A program made the position numbers and the translations under genes. The notes under the pieces were generated by a model that saw only the letters and a list, made by a program, of their open reading frames with translations, made no database searches and was not told the origin of the DNA. 64,000 bases of DNA from Sphingomonas folli (lineage in GTDB: Bacteria > Pseudomonadota > Alphaproteobacteria > Sphingomonadales > Sphingomonadaceae): positions 310,001-374,000 of the forward strand of contig NZ_JAHXZL010000001.1 of assembly GCF_019429525.1 (NCBI RefSeq), given 5' to 3'. The stretch's first letter is position 1. Each line of letters starts with the position of its first letter. This document shows positions 1 through 7,677 of the stretch, in pieces.

Positions 1-23
1 CGCGTGCCGGGCCCTCGACCTGC

Positions 24-83
24 TTACCAGGGCCTGATGGTGGTGCCGACGAAGCCGACCAAGGCGAGAACGAAAGCGAGCAT
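24..83 (-). CDS. 19-residue hydrophobic peptide, array copy 4
   Basis: Encodes MLAFVLALVGFVGTTIRPW, the same peptide as copy 2, stop TAA. GGAGA lies about 7 bases before the ATG. No terminator is visible in the remaining 23 bases, so the array's end cannot be defined from this window. Confidence 0.75.
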   Translation of the reverse strand: MLAFVLALVGFVGTTIRPW

Positions 84-96
84 CGATGGTCTCCGA

Positions 97-156
97 TTAC
101 CAGGGACGGATCGTGGTGCCGACAAGGCCGACCAGTGCGAGAATGAAAGTGAGCAT
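97..156 (-). CDS. 19-residue hydrophobic peptide, array copy 3
   Basis: Encodes MLTFILALVGLVGTTIRPW, stop TAA. It has the strongest ribosome-binding site of the array, TAGGAGG, 6 bases before the ATG. Substitutions relative to copy 2 are A3T, V5I and F11L, all conservative, while G10, G13 and the TTIRPW tail are kept. It is the most diverged copy, yet no change breaks the hydrophobic core. Confidence 0.75.
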   Translation of the reverse strand: MLTFILALVGLVGTTIRPW

Positions 157-169
157 CACGTGCCTCCTA

Positions 170-229
170 TTACCAGGGACGGATGGTGGTGCCGACGAAG
201 CCGACCAGCGCGAGAACGAAAGCGAGCAT
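170..229 (-). CDS. 19-residue hydrophobic peptide, array copy 2
   Basis: Encodes MLAFVLALVGFVGTTIRPW, stop TAA. The 14-base gap after copy 1 contains GGGAG about 7 bases before the ATG. The product is identical to that of copy 4 although the two DNA copies differ at four positions: GCG/GCC, CTG/TTG and two changes in CGT/AGG. All four are synonymous, which is strong internal evidence of purifying selection on the peptide. Function unknown; likely inserts in the membrane (inference). Confidence 0.78.
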   Translation of the reverse strand: MLAFVLALVGFVGTTIRPW

Positions 230-243
230 CGATCTACTCCCGA

Positions 244-303
244 TTACCAGGGGCGAATGGTGGTGCCGACGAAACCGATCAGCGCGAGAACGAATGCGAA
301 CAT
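244..303 (-). CDS. 19-residue hydrophobic peptide, array copy 1
   Basis: First gene of the array in transcription order. It encodes MFAFVLALIGFVGTTIRPW followed by TAA. A GGGAGAAG ribosome-binding site lies about 5 bases before the ATG. Residues 2-13 form a hydrophobic stretch long enough for a short membrane helix; the TTIRPW tail carries the only charge. It differs from copy 2 by L2F and V9I and otherwise by synonymous changes. Size and character resemble type I toxin peptides such as Ibs, or leaderless membrane-active peptides, but no homology is claimed. Confidence 0.75.
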   Translation of the reverse strand: MFAFVLALIGFVGTTIRPW

Positions 304-383
304 GGGTCTTCTCCCTATTTCTTGCTCAACCCCCCCGAAGGGTAACGCGCAGGTAACGCTTTTTTCACCACATCTCAACGACG

Positions 384-400
384 TTAACCAGCGGTTAACC
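384..400. promoter_or_regulatory. Candidate CtrA binding site (TTAA-N7-TTAAC)
   Basis: TTAACCAGCGGTTAACC contains two TTAA boxes with exactly 7 bases between them, the arrangement of a full CtrA site in alphaproteobacteria. The core is an inverted repeat. It lies about 81 bases upstream of the first array peptide (minus strand) and about 58 bases upstream of the EAL gene (plus strand), so it could serve either or both. A looser TTAA-N8-TTAA pair follows at 417-432. Not tested. Confidence 0.5.
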
Positions 401-457
401 CAAAGTGGGACGTACTTAAGCTATTCATTAAGCTAGCGGGCCTAGGGTGGCACCGGA

Positions 458-1756
458 ATGGACATGCCTCGCCTCCCAATGCCGCCCGGGCCGGCCGATC
501 ACGCCTCGGGTGCCGATCCGGCGGCGACCGGGCCCGACCGCCGCGCCGAACTGCTCGCGCAGGTGCGCGATTTCGCGGCGGTACGGCGCGCGATCGGCGC
601 CGCCGCCGCGGCCGACTTGACGCGAGCCGCGGCGGAGCGGCTCGCCGGCGCGCTCCCGCTGGCGCGGGTCGTCGCGGTAGGGCAGGATGTGATACGGGTG
701 AGCTGCGGTGGCGCGCCCGACAAGGTGGAGCATGTTTCGGCGGCAGTGCGGTCCTTCTTCGATCCGGCGCACGAGCGGTGCGACGAGGCCGCGCGTCACG
801 GCTGGGCGGTGGGCGGCGCGATCGCGGCGCCCGAGGTCGACGACGTGACGCTCGCCGAGACCAGCGAGGCCGCGTTGGCGCAGGCGATCGCGGTGCCGGA
901 CGTCGCGCCGGTCGCCGCCGCGCTGGTGGCCGAGGCCGACCTGGCGAGCGAGCTCGACCGCGCGCTCGCCGAGGACGAGATGGAGCTCTTCTATCAGCCC
1001 AAGCTCCACGTCCGACAGCAGGTGATCAAGAGCGCCGAGGCGCTGATCCGCTGGCGCCACCCGACGCGCGGGCTGATCCCGCCGGCGGACTTCATCCCGC
1101 TCGCCGAGGAGCGCCGCCGCGTCGGTCCGCTGACGCTGTGGACGGTCCGCCGCGCGATCCAGGACCAGCGCCGGCTGCGCCGGCTCGGCCATGACGTGCG
1201 CATCTTCATCAACATCTCGGGCCAGGTGCTGGCCGACGCCGCCTTCGCCGAGGCGGTGTGCCACTATGTCGCCGCCGCCCCCGACGCGCGGTTGGGTTTC
1301 GAGATCACCGAGACCGCGGTGATCCGCGACCCCGAGGGTGCGATCGCCAACCTGCAGCGGTTCGACTCGATCGGCATCACCGTCTCGATCGACGATTACG
1401 GCGCGGGCCTGTCGAGCCTGGCCTATCTCAAGCAGCTGCCCGCGCGCGAGCTGAAGATCGACAAACTGTTCATCACCGGCATCACCAGCTCGCATCGCGA
1501 CCCACTGATCGTCCGCTCCACCATCGACCTCGCCCACGCGCTCGACATGGAGGTGGTCGCGGAGGGCGTCGAGACCCACGCCGCGCTGGCGCTGCTCTCG
1601 GTGATGGGATGCGATATGGTGCAGGGCTATGTGCTCAGCCGCCCGGTCGAACTGGAGACACTCGCCGGTTTCCTCGCGGAGGAGCGCCATCATCGCGCGT
1701 CGGCCGACACGCGCGCGTCGTTCACGCGATTGAGCGCCACGTGGAAGCGCGCCTGA
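458..1756 (+). CDS. EAL-domain cyclic-di-GMP phosphodiesterase with degenerate GGDEF-like N-terminus
   Basis: A 432-residue cytoplasmic protein predicted to hydrolyse c-di-GMP. The EAL domain spans about residues 160-420. Visible catalytic or metal-binding positions are EAL at 194-196, N in NISG near 251, E282 in EITET, the DD pair 312-313 in DDYGAG, K333 in LKIDK and E369 in EGVET. All are conserved, so it is probably active. Residues about 30-110 resemble a worn GGDEF domain (VVAVGQDVIRVSCGG in place of the GGDEF signature) and cannot be cyclase-active. It overlaps the kinase gene by 16 bases and shares its upstream region, with a CtrA-type site, with the peptide array. c-di-GMP turnover fits the motility genes elsewhere in the window (inference). 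Confidence 0.9.
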   Translation: MDMPRLPMPPGPADHASGADPAATGPDRRAELLAQVRDFAAVRRAIGAAAAADLTRAAAERLAGALPLARVVAVGQDVIRVSCGGAPDKVEHVSAAVRSFFDPAHERCDEAARHGWAVGGAIAAPEVDDVTLAETSEAALAQAIAVPDVAPVAAALVAEADLASELDRALAEDEMELFYQPKLHVRQQVIKSAEALIRWRHPTRGLIPPADFIPLAEERRRVGPLTLWTVRRAIQDQRRLRRLGHDVRIFINISGQVLADAAFAEAVCHYVAAAPDARLGFEITETAVIRDPEGAIANLQRFDSIGITVSIDDYGAGLSSLAYLKQLPARELKIDKLFITGITSSHRDPLIVRSTIDLAHALDMEVVAEGVETHAALALLSVMGCDMVQGYVLSRPVELETLAGFLAEERHHRASADTRASFTRLSATWKRA

Positions 1757-4140
1757 GGCGGCTCGTCGCGGCCGTCGCGCTCGCGCTCGCGCTCGTCACC
1801 GGCGTGCCCGCCACCGCGGCGCCCGACGACGCGGACCCGCTCGTCGCGCGTGTCCAGCAGCAGATGCTGGTGGATCCGCGCGGTGCGATCGCCTTGGTCG
1901 ATCAGGCGCGCCGACCGCTGGGAGCGGCCGCGTCACGCGCCGACTATCTTCGCTCGGCGACGCTCAACTGGCTGGAGGCCGAGGCCTTCACCCGCGTCGA
2001 CCAACCTCGTCGCGCGCTACAGCTGCTCGCGGTGGCACAGCGCCAGGTGGATAAGGCGGATCGTGGCGCACACCTGGCCGCCGATATCCTGTTGTCCCAG
2101 GGCGGTGCACTCACCGACACGGGGCAGATCACCGAGGCGCTCGGCGCGTTGCAGCGCGCGCACGAGCGCTACGTCGTGCTGCGCGATCAGCGTAGCCAGG
2201 CTAAGGCGCTGACCTATATCGCGCTGCTCTATCGCAGCGCCAATGATCACGCGACCGCGCTGAAGTATTTTTCCGAGGCGTCCGAGCGCTACGCCGACGA
2301 TCCCGGGCTGACCGTGGCGGTGGAGAACGGTCGCGGCCAGTCGCTCACCGCGCTCGGTCGCTACGCCGAGGCCGAGGCAGCGTTCCGGCGCACGGTCGAG
2401 GCGGCGGCGACGCTGCGCAGCCCGCTCGCGCTCGCCCAGGCCTTCAGCGGTGTCGCCGAGGCCGAGCTGCGCCAAGGACAGATCGCGCGCGCGCGCCAGA
2501 CGATCGAGCGCGGCCTCGGGCTGACGCGTCAGGACGGCGCCGAGCTGCAGCGCCCGCAGTTCATCGCGCTGGCCGCCGAGGCCGCGCTGCAATCTGGCGA
2601 CCTCGCGCGCGCGCGGGGCCTGATCTCGCAGCGCCTCGCGGGCGTCGATCCCGAGAGCACGCTCATCGCCGACCGCGACGTCCATGACATCGCCTACCGC
2701 ATCTATGTCGCGAGCGGCGATGCCGCCGCGGCGTTGACCCAGCTGCGCGCGGTCAAGCGGCTCGACGATCAGGCCACCGAGATCGCGCGCTCGAACAGCG
2801 CCGCGCTGGCCGCCGCGCGCTTCGACTATGCCAACCAGGAGCTGCAGATCGCGCGGCTCAAGGCGGCCGATCTCGCCAAGACGGTCGCCTTCGAGCGCCA
2901 GACCGCGCGCACGCAGCGGCTGCTGCTCTACGGCACCGTCGCGAGCACCTTGCTGATCATCGCCCTGCTCGCGATCGGCCTCTTCACGATCCGGCGCAGC
3001 CGCAACGAGGTGCGTGCCGCCAACGCCGACCTCGCCGCGAGCAACGCCGAGCTGGCCAAGGCGCTGCGCGCGAAGACCGAGTTCCTCGCCACCACCAGCC
3101 ACGAGATCCGTACCCCGCTCAACGGTATCCTCGGCATGACCCAGGTCATGATCGCGGACGCGACGCTCGACGCCGCGACGCGCGATCGGCTCGGCATCGT
3201 TCACGGCGCCGGCGTGACGATGCGCGCGCTGGTCGACGACATCCTCGACGTCGCCAAGATCGAGACCGGGCGGATGACGATCGAGACCGTCCCGCTCGAC
3301 CTGCGCGCGGTGCTCGCCGAATCGACCCGGCTGTGGCGCGATCCCGCGCGCGCCAAGGGGCTGGCTTTCGACGTGGACGTCGACGCGGCCCCGCCCTGGA
3401 TCATGGGGGATCCCGCGCGGCTGCGGCAGATCATCTTCAATCTGCTGTCGAACGCGGTGAAGTTCACGCCGGCGGGGCACGTGGCGCTGCGCGTCGCCAA
3501 CGCGGGGGAGCGGCTGCACGTCACGGTGCAGGACACCGGGATCGGTATCGCCCCCGGGGCACAGGAGCTGATCTTCGAATCCTTCCGCCAGGCCGACGCG
3601 GGGACGACTCGCCAGTTCGGCGGCACGGGGCTGGGGCTGGCGATCTGCCGCAACCTGGCGCGCGCGATGGGCGGCGACGTCACCGTGTCGAGCCGACTGG
3701 GGGAGGGCGCCACCTTCGTGCTCGACCTGCCCTATGTCGCCGCCGCCGGGATCGCCGAGGAGGCGGAGGCGATCGCGCTGGTGGTGATCGAGCGCAACCC
3801 CATCACGCGCGCGATGTACAAGACGCTGTTCGGGGGAAGCGGCGCGATCCTGTTCGCCGACGGCGACGAGGCGGCCGCGGCGGTCGCGCGCGCGCGCCCC
3901 GAGCGCGTGCTGGTCGACGCCGCGTCGCTGTCGCCCGCGGCGCTGGGCGAGCAGCTGGCGGCGATCGCGGCGGCGGCGGAGGGGGCACCGGTGGCGCTGC
4001 TCGCCACCGCCGAGATCGCGGGGCGACGCGCCGAATGGGTCGCGTCAATCACCCAGGTTATCGAGAAACCGGTAGCCAAGAAAGCGCTGGTCGCGGCAGT
4101 GCTGGCGATGCCGCGCGCGAGCGTGCGCGACGCCGCCTGA
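1741..4140 (+). CDS. TPR-containing sensor histidine kinase with C-terminal pseudo-receiver
   Basis: A GTG start at 1741 gives 799 residues beginning with a signal sequence (LRRLVAAVALALALVTGVPA, then cleavage near TAA-PDD). The periplasmic part to about residue 385 is helical and TPR-like. One membrane segment spans about 395-417, followed by a coiled linker. HisKA has H454 in SHEIRTPLNG. The HATPase domain shows the N box at N571, G1 DTGIGIAP near 598 and G2 GGTGLGLAI near 627. Residues about 670-799 look like a receiver, but the acidic pair is replaced (VVIERNP) while a late EKPV lysine remains; it is probably degenerate. The start overlaps the EAL gene, so translation is likely coupled. 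Its partner is probably the response regulator 53 bases downstream. Confidence 0.88.
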   Translation: MEARLRRLVAAVALALALVTGVPATAAPDDADPLVARVQQQMLVDPRGAIALVDQARRPLGAAASRADYLRSATLNWLEAEAFTRVDQPRRALQLLAVAQRQVDKADRGAHLAADILLSQGGALTDTGQITEALGALQRAHERYVVLRDQRSQAKALTYIALLYRSANDHATALKYFSEASERYADDPGLTVAVENGRGQSLTALGRYAEAEAAFRRTVEAAATLRSPLALAQAFSGVAEAELRQGQIARARQTIERGLGLTRQDGAELQRPQFIALAAEAALQSGDLARARGLISQRLAGVDPESTLIADRDVHDIAYRIYVASGDAAAALTQLRAVKRLDDQATEIARSNSAALAAARFDYANQELQIARLKAADLAKTVAFERQTARTQRLLLYGTVASTLLIIALLAIGLFTIRRSRNEVRAANADLAASNAELAKALRAKTEFLATTSHEIRTPLNGILGMTQVMIADATLDAATRDRLGIVHGAGVTMRALVDDILDVAKIETGRMTIETVPLDLRAVLAESTRLWRDPARAKGLAFDVDVDAAPPWIMGDPARLRQIIFNLLSNAVKFTPAGHVALRVANAGERLHVTVQDTGIGIAPGAQELIFESFRQADAGTTRQFGGTGLGLAICRNLARAMGGDVTVSSRLGEGATFVLDLPYVAAAGIAEEAEAIALVVIERNPITRAMYKTLFGGSGAILFADGDEAAAAVARARPERVLVDAASLSPAALGEQLAAIAAAAEGAPVALLATAEIAGRRAEWVASITQVIEKPVAKKALVAAVLAMPRASVRDAA

Positions 4141-4193
4141 TGTGGTAGGATGATGGTGAGAGAAGCCGGGTCGCATCGCCGAAGTGGGAGAGG

Positions 4194-4598
4194 GTGTCGG
4201 ACGTGACCGCATTGACGGCTCTGTTCATCGAGGACGACCGGATGAACCGGCGCGTGGTCCGCGACATGCTCGACGTCGCCGGCGTCGCCATGGTCGAGGC
4301 CGAGAGCGCCGAGCTCGGGCTCGAGCTGATCGACCGCGACGAGTTCGACGTCATCCTGGTCGACCTGCGCATGCCCGGCATGGACGGCATCACTGCGATC
4401 CGTCACATCCGCGCGCGCCGCGACACCAAGGCGCGCCTGCCGATCATCGTCGTCACCGCCGACACCGCGGTCGACCTGCGCCAGCGCTGCCTCGAGGCCG
4501 GCGCGGACGACGTCATCTTCAAGCCGGTGGCGATGGACGCGCTGTTCGACTCGATGGGTCGGCTGCTCGCCGAGGACGACGACGACGAGTTGATCTGA
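4194..4598 (+). CDS. Single-domain CheY-like response regulator
   Basis: 134 residues forming one receiver domain with no output domain. Phosphoacceptor D57 lies in VILVDLRMPGMDG, the metal-binding acidic pair in FIEDD near residue 13, and the conserved lysine in IFKPV near 106. The start is GTG, preceded by GGGAGAGG. The C-terminus is an acidic run (EDDDDEL). It follows the hybrid-like kinase and is the probable receiver of its phosphoryl group. With no output domain it must act by protein contact, possibly on the EAL protein or motor (inference). Confidence 0.88.
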   Translation: MSDVTALTALFIEDDRMNRRVVRDMLDVAGVAMVEAESAELGLELIDRDEFDVILVDLRMPGMDGITAIRHIRARRDTKARLPIIVVTADTAVDLRQRCLEAGADDVIFKPVAMDALFDSMGRLLAEDDDDELI

Positions 4599-4607
4599 GG
4601 CGGGCAG

Positions 4608-4660
4608 CGCGGCATCCTCGGCGCGACCCTCCTTCCTCGCGCGAGGATGTTCGAGCTCCC
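4608..4660. terminator. Inverted repeats between convergent genes
   Basis: GCATCCTCGGCGCG and CGCGCGAGGATG form a near-perfect stem across about 14 bases, followed by the palindrome GCTCCCGGGAGC. There is no T-run. The position between the convergent response regulator and methyltransferase suggests a shared transcription stop; this is inference from position and structure. Confidence 0.4.
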
Positions 4661-4676
4661 GGGAGCCGAGCGCCCC

Positions 4677-5522
4677 TCACTCCCCTGGTGCGTTCCCGCC
4701 GCGCAGCGCCGCCGCCAGCGACGCGCTCGCGCTGCCGCGCCGCGCCGGTTTGGGCTGGTCGGGCGACGGCGCCCAGCCGGTGAGGAACACCAGGTCGAAG
4801 CGCTCGCGCACGCGCCCGTCCGCGTCGGCGCGCGCGGCGAAGGCGGCGGCGGCGCGCGCGAGCGTGTCGCGGCGAAGGGCATGGCGGTCGGCCAGCGCGT
4901 TGCTCGAGGCCATGCCGCGCAGGTCGTCGAGCAGCCGGCCCAGCCCGCCGTAGCCGACGCTCAGCGTCTCGACGTCGGCGACCGGCAGCGCGAAGCCGGC
5001 GCGGACGAGCAGGTCGCCCGCCGAGCGCACGTCGACCAGCGGGTGGAGCCGCGCGACCGCCGGCTCCTCGGCGCCGCGCAGCGCCGCGCGCAGCTGCGCC
5101 AGGCTGCCGCCGCCGACGAAGGCGCCGAGGAACAGTCCGTCGGGACGGAGCGCGCGGCGCGCGAGCGCGAGCGCGCCGGGCAGGTCGCTGACCCCGTCGA
5201 GCGTCCCGGCGGCGACGATCAGGTCGAACGACTCGTCGGCGAAGGGCAGTCGGTCCTCGTCGCCCTGCACGCCGCCCGCGACGCGCGCGAAGGCGAAGCC
5301 GGAGTCGAGCCGCGCGACGCGCGCGCCGGGCGGGGGCACATAGTCGCCGCGATGGCAGCCGAGGTCGAGCACGTCGGCGAAGTCGCGCTTCACCGCGTCG
5401 AGCCGGTCGGCGATGCCGTCGAGCATCGCCGCGCGCAGAAAGTCGTGCGCGGCGAAGTCGGCGGCGGCGCGGTCGCGGTGCCGTCGGCGCGCGGCGCGGT
5501 CGAAGATCTCGGGAGGCTGCAT
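4677..5522 (-). CDS. Class I SAM-dependent methyltransferase (BioC/NDUFAF5-like)
   Basis: 281 residues from the ATG at 5522. Motif I is VLDLGCHRGDY near residue 55; further Rossmann elements are visible (SFDLIVAAGTLDGVSD, then LRPDGLFLGAFVGGGSL). The head IFDRAARRRHRDRAA resembles the alphaproteobacterial family related to mitochondrial NDUFAF5, which often sits beside comF as here. The substrate cannot be told from sequence; the BioC-like malonyl-ACP role is less likely without biotin genes nearby. It is divergent from comF with only 17 bases between starts, so the promoters must overlap. Arginine- and alanine-rich composition reflects GC content. Confidence 0.8.
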   Translation of the reverse strand: MQPPEIFDRAARRRHRDRAAADFAAHDFLRAAMLDGIADRLDAVKRDFADVLDLGCHRGDYVPPPGARVARLDSGFAFARVAGGVQGDEDRLPFADESFDLIVAAGTLDGVSDLPGALALARRALRPDGLFLGAFVGGGSLAQLRAALRGAEEPAVARLHPLVDVRSAGDLLVRAGFALPVADVETLSVGYGGLGRLLDDLRGMASSNALADRHALRRDTLARAAAAFAARADADGRVRERFDLVFLTGWAPSPDQPKPARRGSASASLAAALRGGNAPGE

Positions 5523-5539
5523 GGGTCGCCCGCCGGCTT

Positions 5540-6283
5540 GTGCCCGCTCGCGTCGCGCGCCACAAGCGCGACGTGCTCGCCCGGCTGATCGATCAGGTGC
5601 TGCCGCCGCGCTGCCCCGGCTGCGGCGCGATCGTCTCGGCGCAGGGACGATTCTGCGCGGGCTGCTGGGCGACGCTCCATTTCCTCGGGCCGCCCTGGTG
5701 CGAGTCGTGCCGCCTGCCGCTCGCCGCCGATCAGGGCGCGCCCGCCCGCTGCGACGACTGCCGTGCCGCACCGCCGCGCCACGCCGGCGTGTGCGCCGCG
5801 ATCGCCTATGGCGAGGTGGCGCGGACCCTCGCGCTGCGGCTCAAGCACGGCGGGCGCGCCGCTTATGCGGTCACCGCGGCGCGGCTGATGACGCGCTGGG
5901 TGCCGAAGGACGCGACCTTGCTGGTGCCGGTGCCGCTGCATCGCTGGCGGATGTGGTCGCGCGGCTACAACCAGGCCGCGCTGATCGCCGCCGCCGTCGC
6001 GCGGCTCAGCGGCGTGGCATGGCACCCGCGCCTGCTCGAGCGCCACCGCGCCACGCCGATGCTGCGCGAGCGCGGTGCGGGCGAGCGCCACCGCGCGGTG
6101 GCGGGCGCCTTCCGCGTGCCGGAACGCCGGCGCGCGCGCCTCGCCGGGGCGCACGCGGTGCTGGTGGACGACGTCTACACCAGCGGCGCCACCGCCGACG
6201 CCTGTACCGCGACGCTGCTCGCGGCGGGCGCGGCGCGGGTGACGGTGCTGGTCTGGGCACGCGTGCTGCCGCGAACGGATTGA
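5540..6283 (+). CDS. comF: ComF family phosphoribosyltransferase-like protein
   Basis: 247 residues with a GTG start. An N-terminal zinc-ribbon region has cysteine pairs CPGC, CAGC, CESC and CDDC. A type I phosphoribosyltransferase fold follows, with the PRPP loop VLVDDVYTSGATA near residue 210 and the family motif VPVPLHRWRMWSRGYNQA. ComF proteins are linked to DNA uptake in naturally competent bacteria, but many non-competent proteobacteria carry this form (GntX) with unknown role. It heads a plus-strand run with grxC and the DUF1178 gene. Confidence 0.88.
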   Translation: MPARVARHKRDVLARLIDQVLPPRCPGCGAIVSAQGRFCAGCWATLHFLGPPWCESCRLPLAADQGAPARCDDCRAAPPRHAGVCAAIAYGEVARTLALRLKHGGRAAYAVTAARLMTRWVPKDATLLVPVPLHRWRMWSRGYNQAALIAAAVARLSGVAWHPRLLERHRATPMLRERGAGERHRAVAGAFRVPERRRARLAGAHAVLVDDVYTSGATADACTATLLAAGAARVTVLVWARVLPRTD

Positions 6284-6314
6284 CAGCGCGAGGGTACGAT
6301 CACACCTAGGGACG

Positions 6315-6572
6315 ATGGCACGGGTCGAGATCTACACCAAAGCATTCTGTCCTTACTGCTCGCGCGCGATGAACCTGCTCGCGAGCAAGGGCGTCTCGGT
6401 CGAGGAGACCGACATCGGAGTCGAGCGCGACCGGCGCGCGGAGATGATCGGGCGCGCCGCCGGCCGATCGACCGTGCCGCAGATCTTCATCGGCGGCGTC
6501 CATGTCGGCGGGTCGGACGACCTCGCCGCGCTGGAGCGCGCGGGCAAGCTCGACGCCATGCTCGCCGCCTGA
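6315..6572 (+). CDS. grxC: Glutaredoxin 3
   Basis: 85 residues, the usual size for a class I dithiol glutaredoxin. The active site CPYC is at residues 12-15, with the glutathione-binding TVPQIFI motif (cis-Pro) near 54-60 and GGSDDL near 68. It reduces disulfides and glutathione mixed disulfides in the cytosol using glutathione. It lies 31 bases after comF and 6 bases before the DUF1178 gene, an arrangement common in this order of bacteria. Confidence 0.93.
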   Translation: MARVEIYTKAFCPYCSRAMNLLASKGVSVEETDIGVERDRRAEMIGRAAGRSTVPQIFIGGVHVGGSDDLAALERAGKLDAMLAA

Positions 6573-6578
6573 GCGGCC

Positions 6579-7007
6579 GTGATCGTCTTCGATCTCCGCT
6601 GTTCCGGGTCGCACGTGTTCGAGGCGTGGTTCGCCTCCACCTCGGCCTATGAGGCGCAGCGCGATCGCGGGCTCGTCGCCTGCCCGATGTGCGGTGACAC
6701 CGGCGTGGAGAAAGCCGTGATGGCGCCCAACGTCGGCGCCAAGGGCAATCGCGCCGCCGCCACCGTGCCCGCGCTGTCCGCGGAGGCGGTGCGCCGGCTC
6801 GCGGAGGTCCAGGCCGAGCTGCTGCGCCGGTCGCGCTGGGTCGGCGCCGACTTCGCCGCGGAGGCGCGCGCGATCCACGAGGGGGAGCGGCCCGGCGGCG
6901 CGATCCACGGTCAGGCGAGCGCGGCCGAGGTCAGCGCGCTGGTCGAGGACGGCGTGCCGATCGCGCCGCTGCTCTTCCCGGTGGCGCCGCCCGAGCAGGT
7001 CAACTGA
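6579..7007 (+). CDS. DUF1178 family protein
   Basis: 142 residues from a GTG start 6 bases after grxC. The opening IVFDLRCSGSHVFEAWFAS, then CPMCGDTGVEKAVMAPNV, is the signature of the DUF1178 family. Single cysteines in RCS and the CPMC pair suggest a zinc ribbon (inference). The C-terminal half has a conserved helical region ending GVPIAPLLFP. Function of the family is unknown. Its constant pairing with glutaredoxin suggests a redox or metal context, but nothing proves it. Confidence 0.85.
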   Translation: MIVFDLRCSGSHVFEAWFASTSAYEAQRDRGLVACPMCGDTGVEKAVMAPNVGAKGNRAAATVPALSAEAVRRLAEVQAELLRRSRWVGADFAAEARAIHEGERPGGAIHGQASAAEVSALVEDGVPIAPLLFPVAPPEQVN

Positions 7008-7014
7008 GCCGCGC

Positions 7015-7677
7015 CTACCGCGTCGGCGGGCGCTGAGCTTCGCCGAGGACCAGCCGTCCCTCCTCCAGCGTGGCGGTGAGCGCGGCATAACCCTCCACCT
7101 GGCGCCAGCGAGTCGGGAGCGGCTCGTGGTGGCTCGCGGAGATCACGACGACGTCCGCGCCCGCCGCCTCGGCCGCGGCGATGCCGGCGGGCGCATCCTC
7201 CCACACCAGGCAGTCGCGCGCGTCGACGCCGAGCCGCTCGGCGGCGAGCAGGAAACAATCGGGCGCCGGCTTGCCGCGCTCGACGTCGTCGGCGGTGATC
7301 ATGACCTCCGGCGGAGTCACGCCCGCGGCCTTGAGCCGCACCTCGGCGAGCGAGCGCGGTGCCGATGTCACGATGGCCCAGCGCTCAGGCGGTAGCGCGG
7401 CGGTGAAGGCGGCCGCGCCGGCGATCTCGACCACGTCGGCGACGTCGTCGATCTCGGCCTGGAGCAGCGCCTCGAACTCGCGCTGCGGGTCCGCGCCCGA
7501 CGGCGCGAAGCGGCGGATCGTCTCGATCGCCTTCACCCCGTGCATCACGCGCATCAGCTCGTCGACGTCGACGTCGTTGCGCTCGGCCCAGGCGGTCCAG
7601 GCGCGCACCGCCGAGGGGATGGAGTTGATCAGCGTCCCGTCCATGTCGAACAGGAAGGCGGCGTAGCGGCCCGTCAC
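7015..7677 (-). CDS. HAD-superfamily sugar-phosphatase-like hydrolase
   Basis: 220 residues, HAD subfamily IA. Motif I is [12 protein letters not shown] (nucleophile and acid/base Asp near 11 and 13), motif [10 protein letters not shown], motif III K in RGKPAPDC, and motif IV WEDAPAG. The helical cap between motifs I and II matches phosphatases such as YfbT or glycerol-1-phosphatase. Substrate cannot be assigned. The GTG start overlaps the leuA stop in a GTGA, so it is translationally coupled to leuA and shares its leucine-responsive transcript (inference). Confidence 0.85.
   Translation of the reverse strand: MTGRYAAFLFDMDGTLINSIPSAVRAWTAWAERNDVDVDELMRVMHGVKAIETIRRFAPSGADPQREFEALLQAEIDDVADVVEIAGAAAFTAALPPERWAIVTSAPRSLAEVRLKAAGVTPPEVMITADDVERGKPAPDCFLLAAERLGVDARDCLVWEDAPAGIAAAEAAGADVVVISASHHEPLPTRWRQVEGYAALTATLEEGRLVLGEAQRPPTR

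Larger units (their letters stand above)
24..303 (-). repeat. Tandem array of four small peptide genes (period 73-74 nt)
   Basis: Four direct repeats of a 60-base ORF separated by 13-14 base spacers are read on the minus strand, starting at 303, 229, 156 and 83. Each unit has an ATG, 19 sense codons, a TAA stop and a purine-rich ribosome-binding site in the spacer before it. All four peptides follow the pattern M-[LF]-[AT]-F-[VI]-L-A-L-[VI]-G-[FL]-V-G-TTIRPW. Conservation is concentrated in the ORFs rather than the spacers. The last copy ends 23 bases from the window edge, so more copies could lie outside. The family is not recognised. Confidence 0.85.

Noticed and set aside
24..303. CRISPR-like array
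   Set aside because: Repeats are about 60 bases with 13-14 base spacers that are ribosome-binding sites; no cas genes and wrong proportions.
4..345. Plus-strand ORFs of 113 and 116 residues across the repeat array
   Set aside because: They are the reverse strand of the small peptide genes. Their repeats have no sensible protein character, and the minus strand has ribosome-binding sites and synonymous drift.
428..1693. Minus-strand 421-residue ORF opposite the EAL gene
   Set aside because: Arg/His/Asp-rich shadow of a GC-rich gene; the plus strand has intact EAL motifs.
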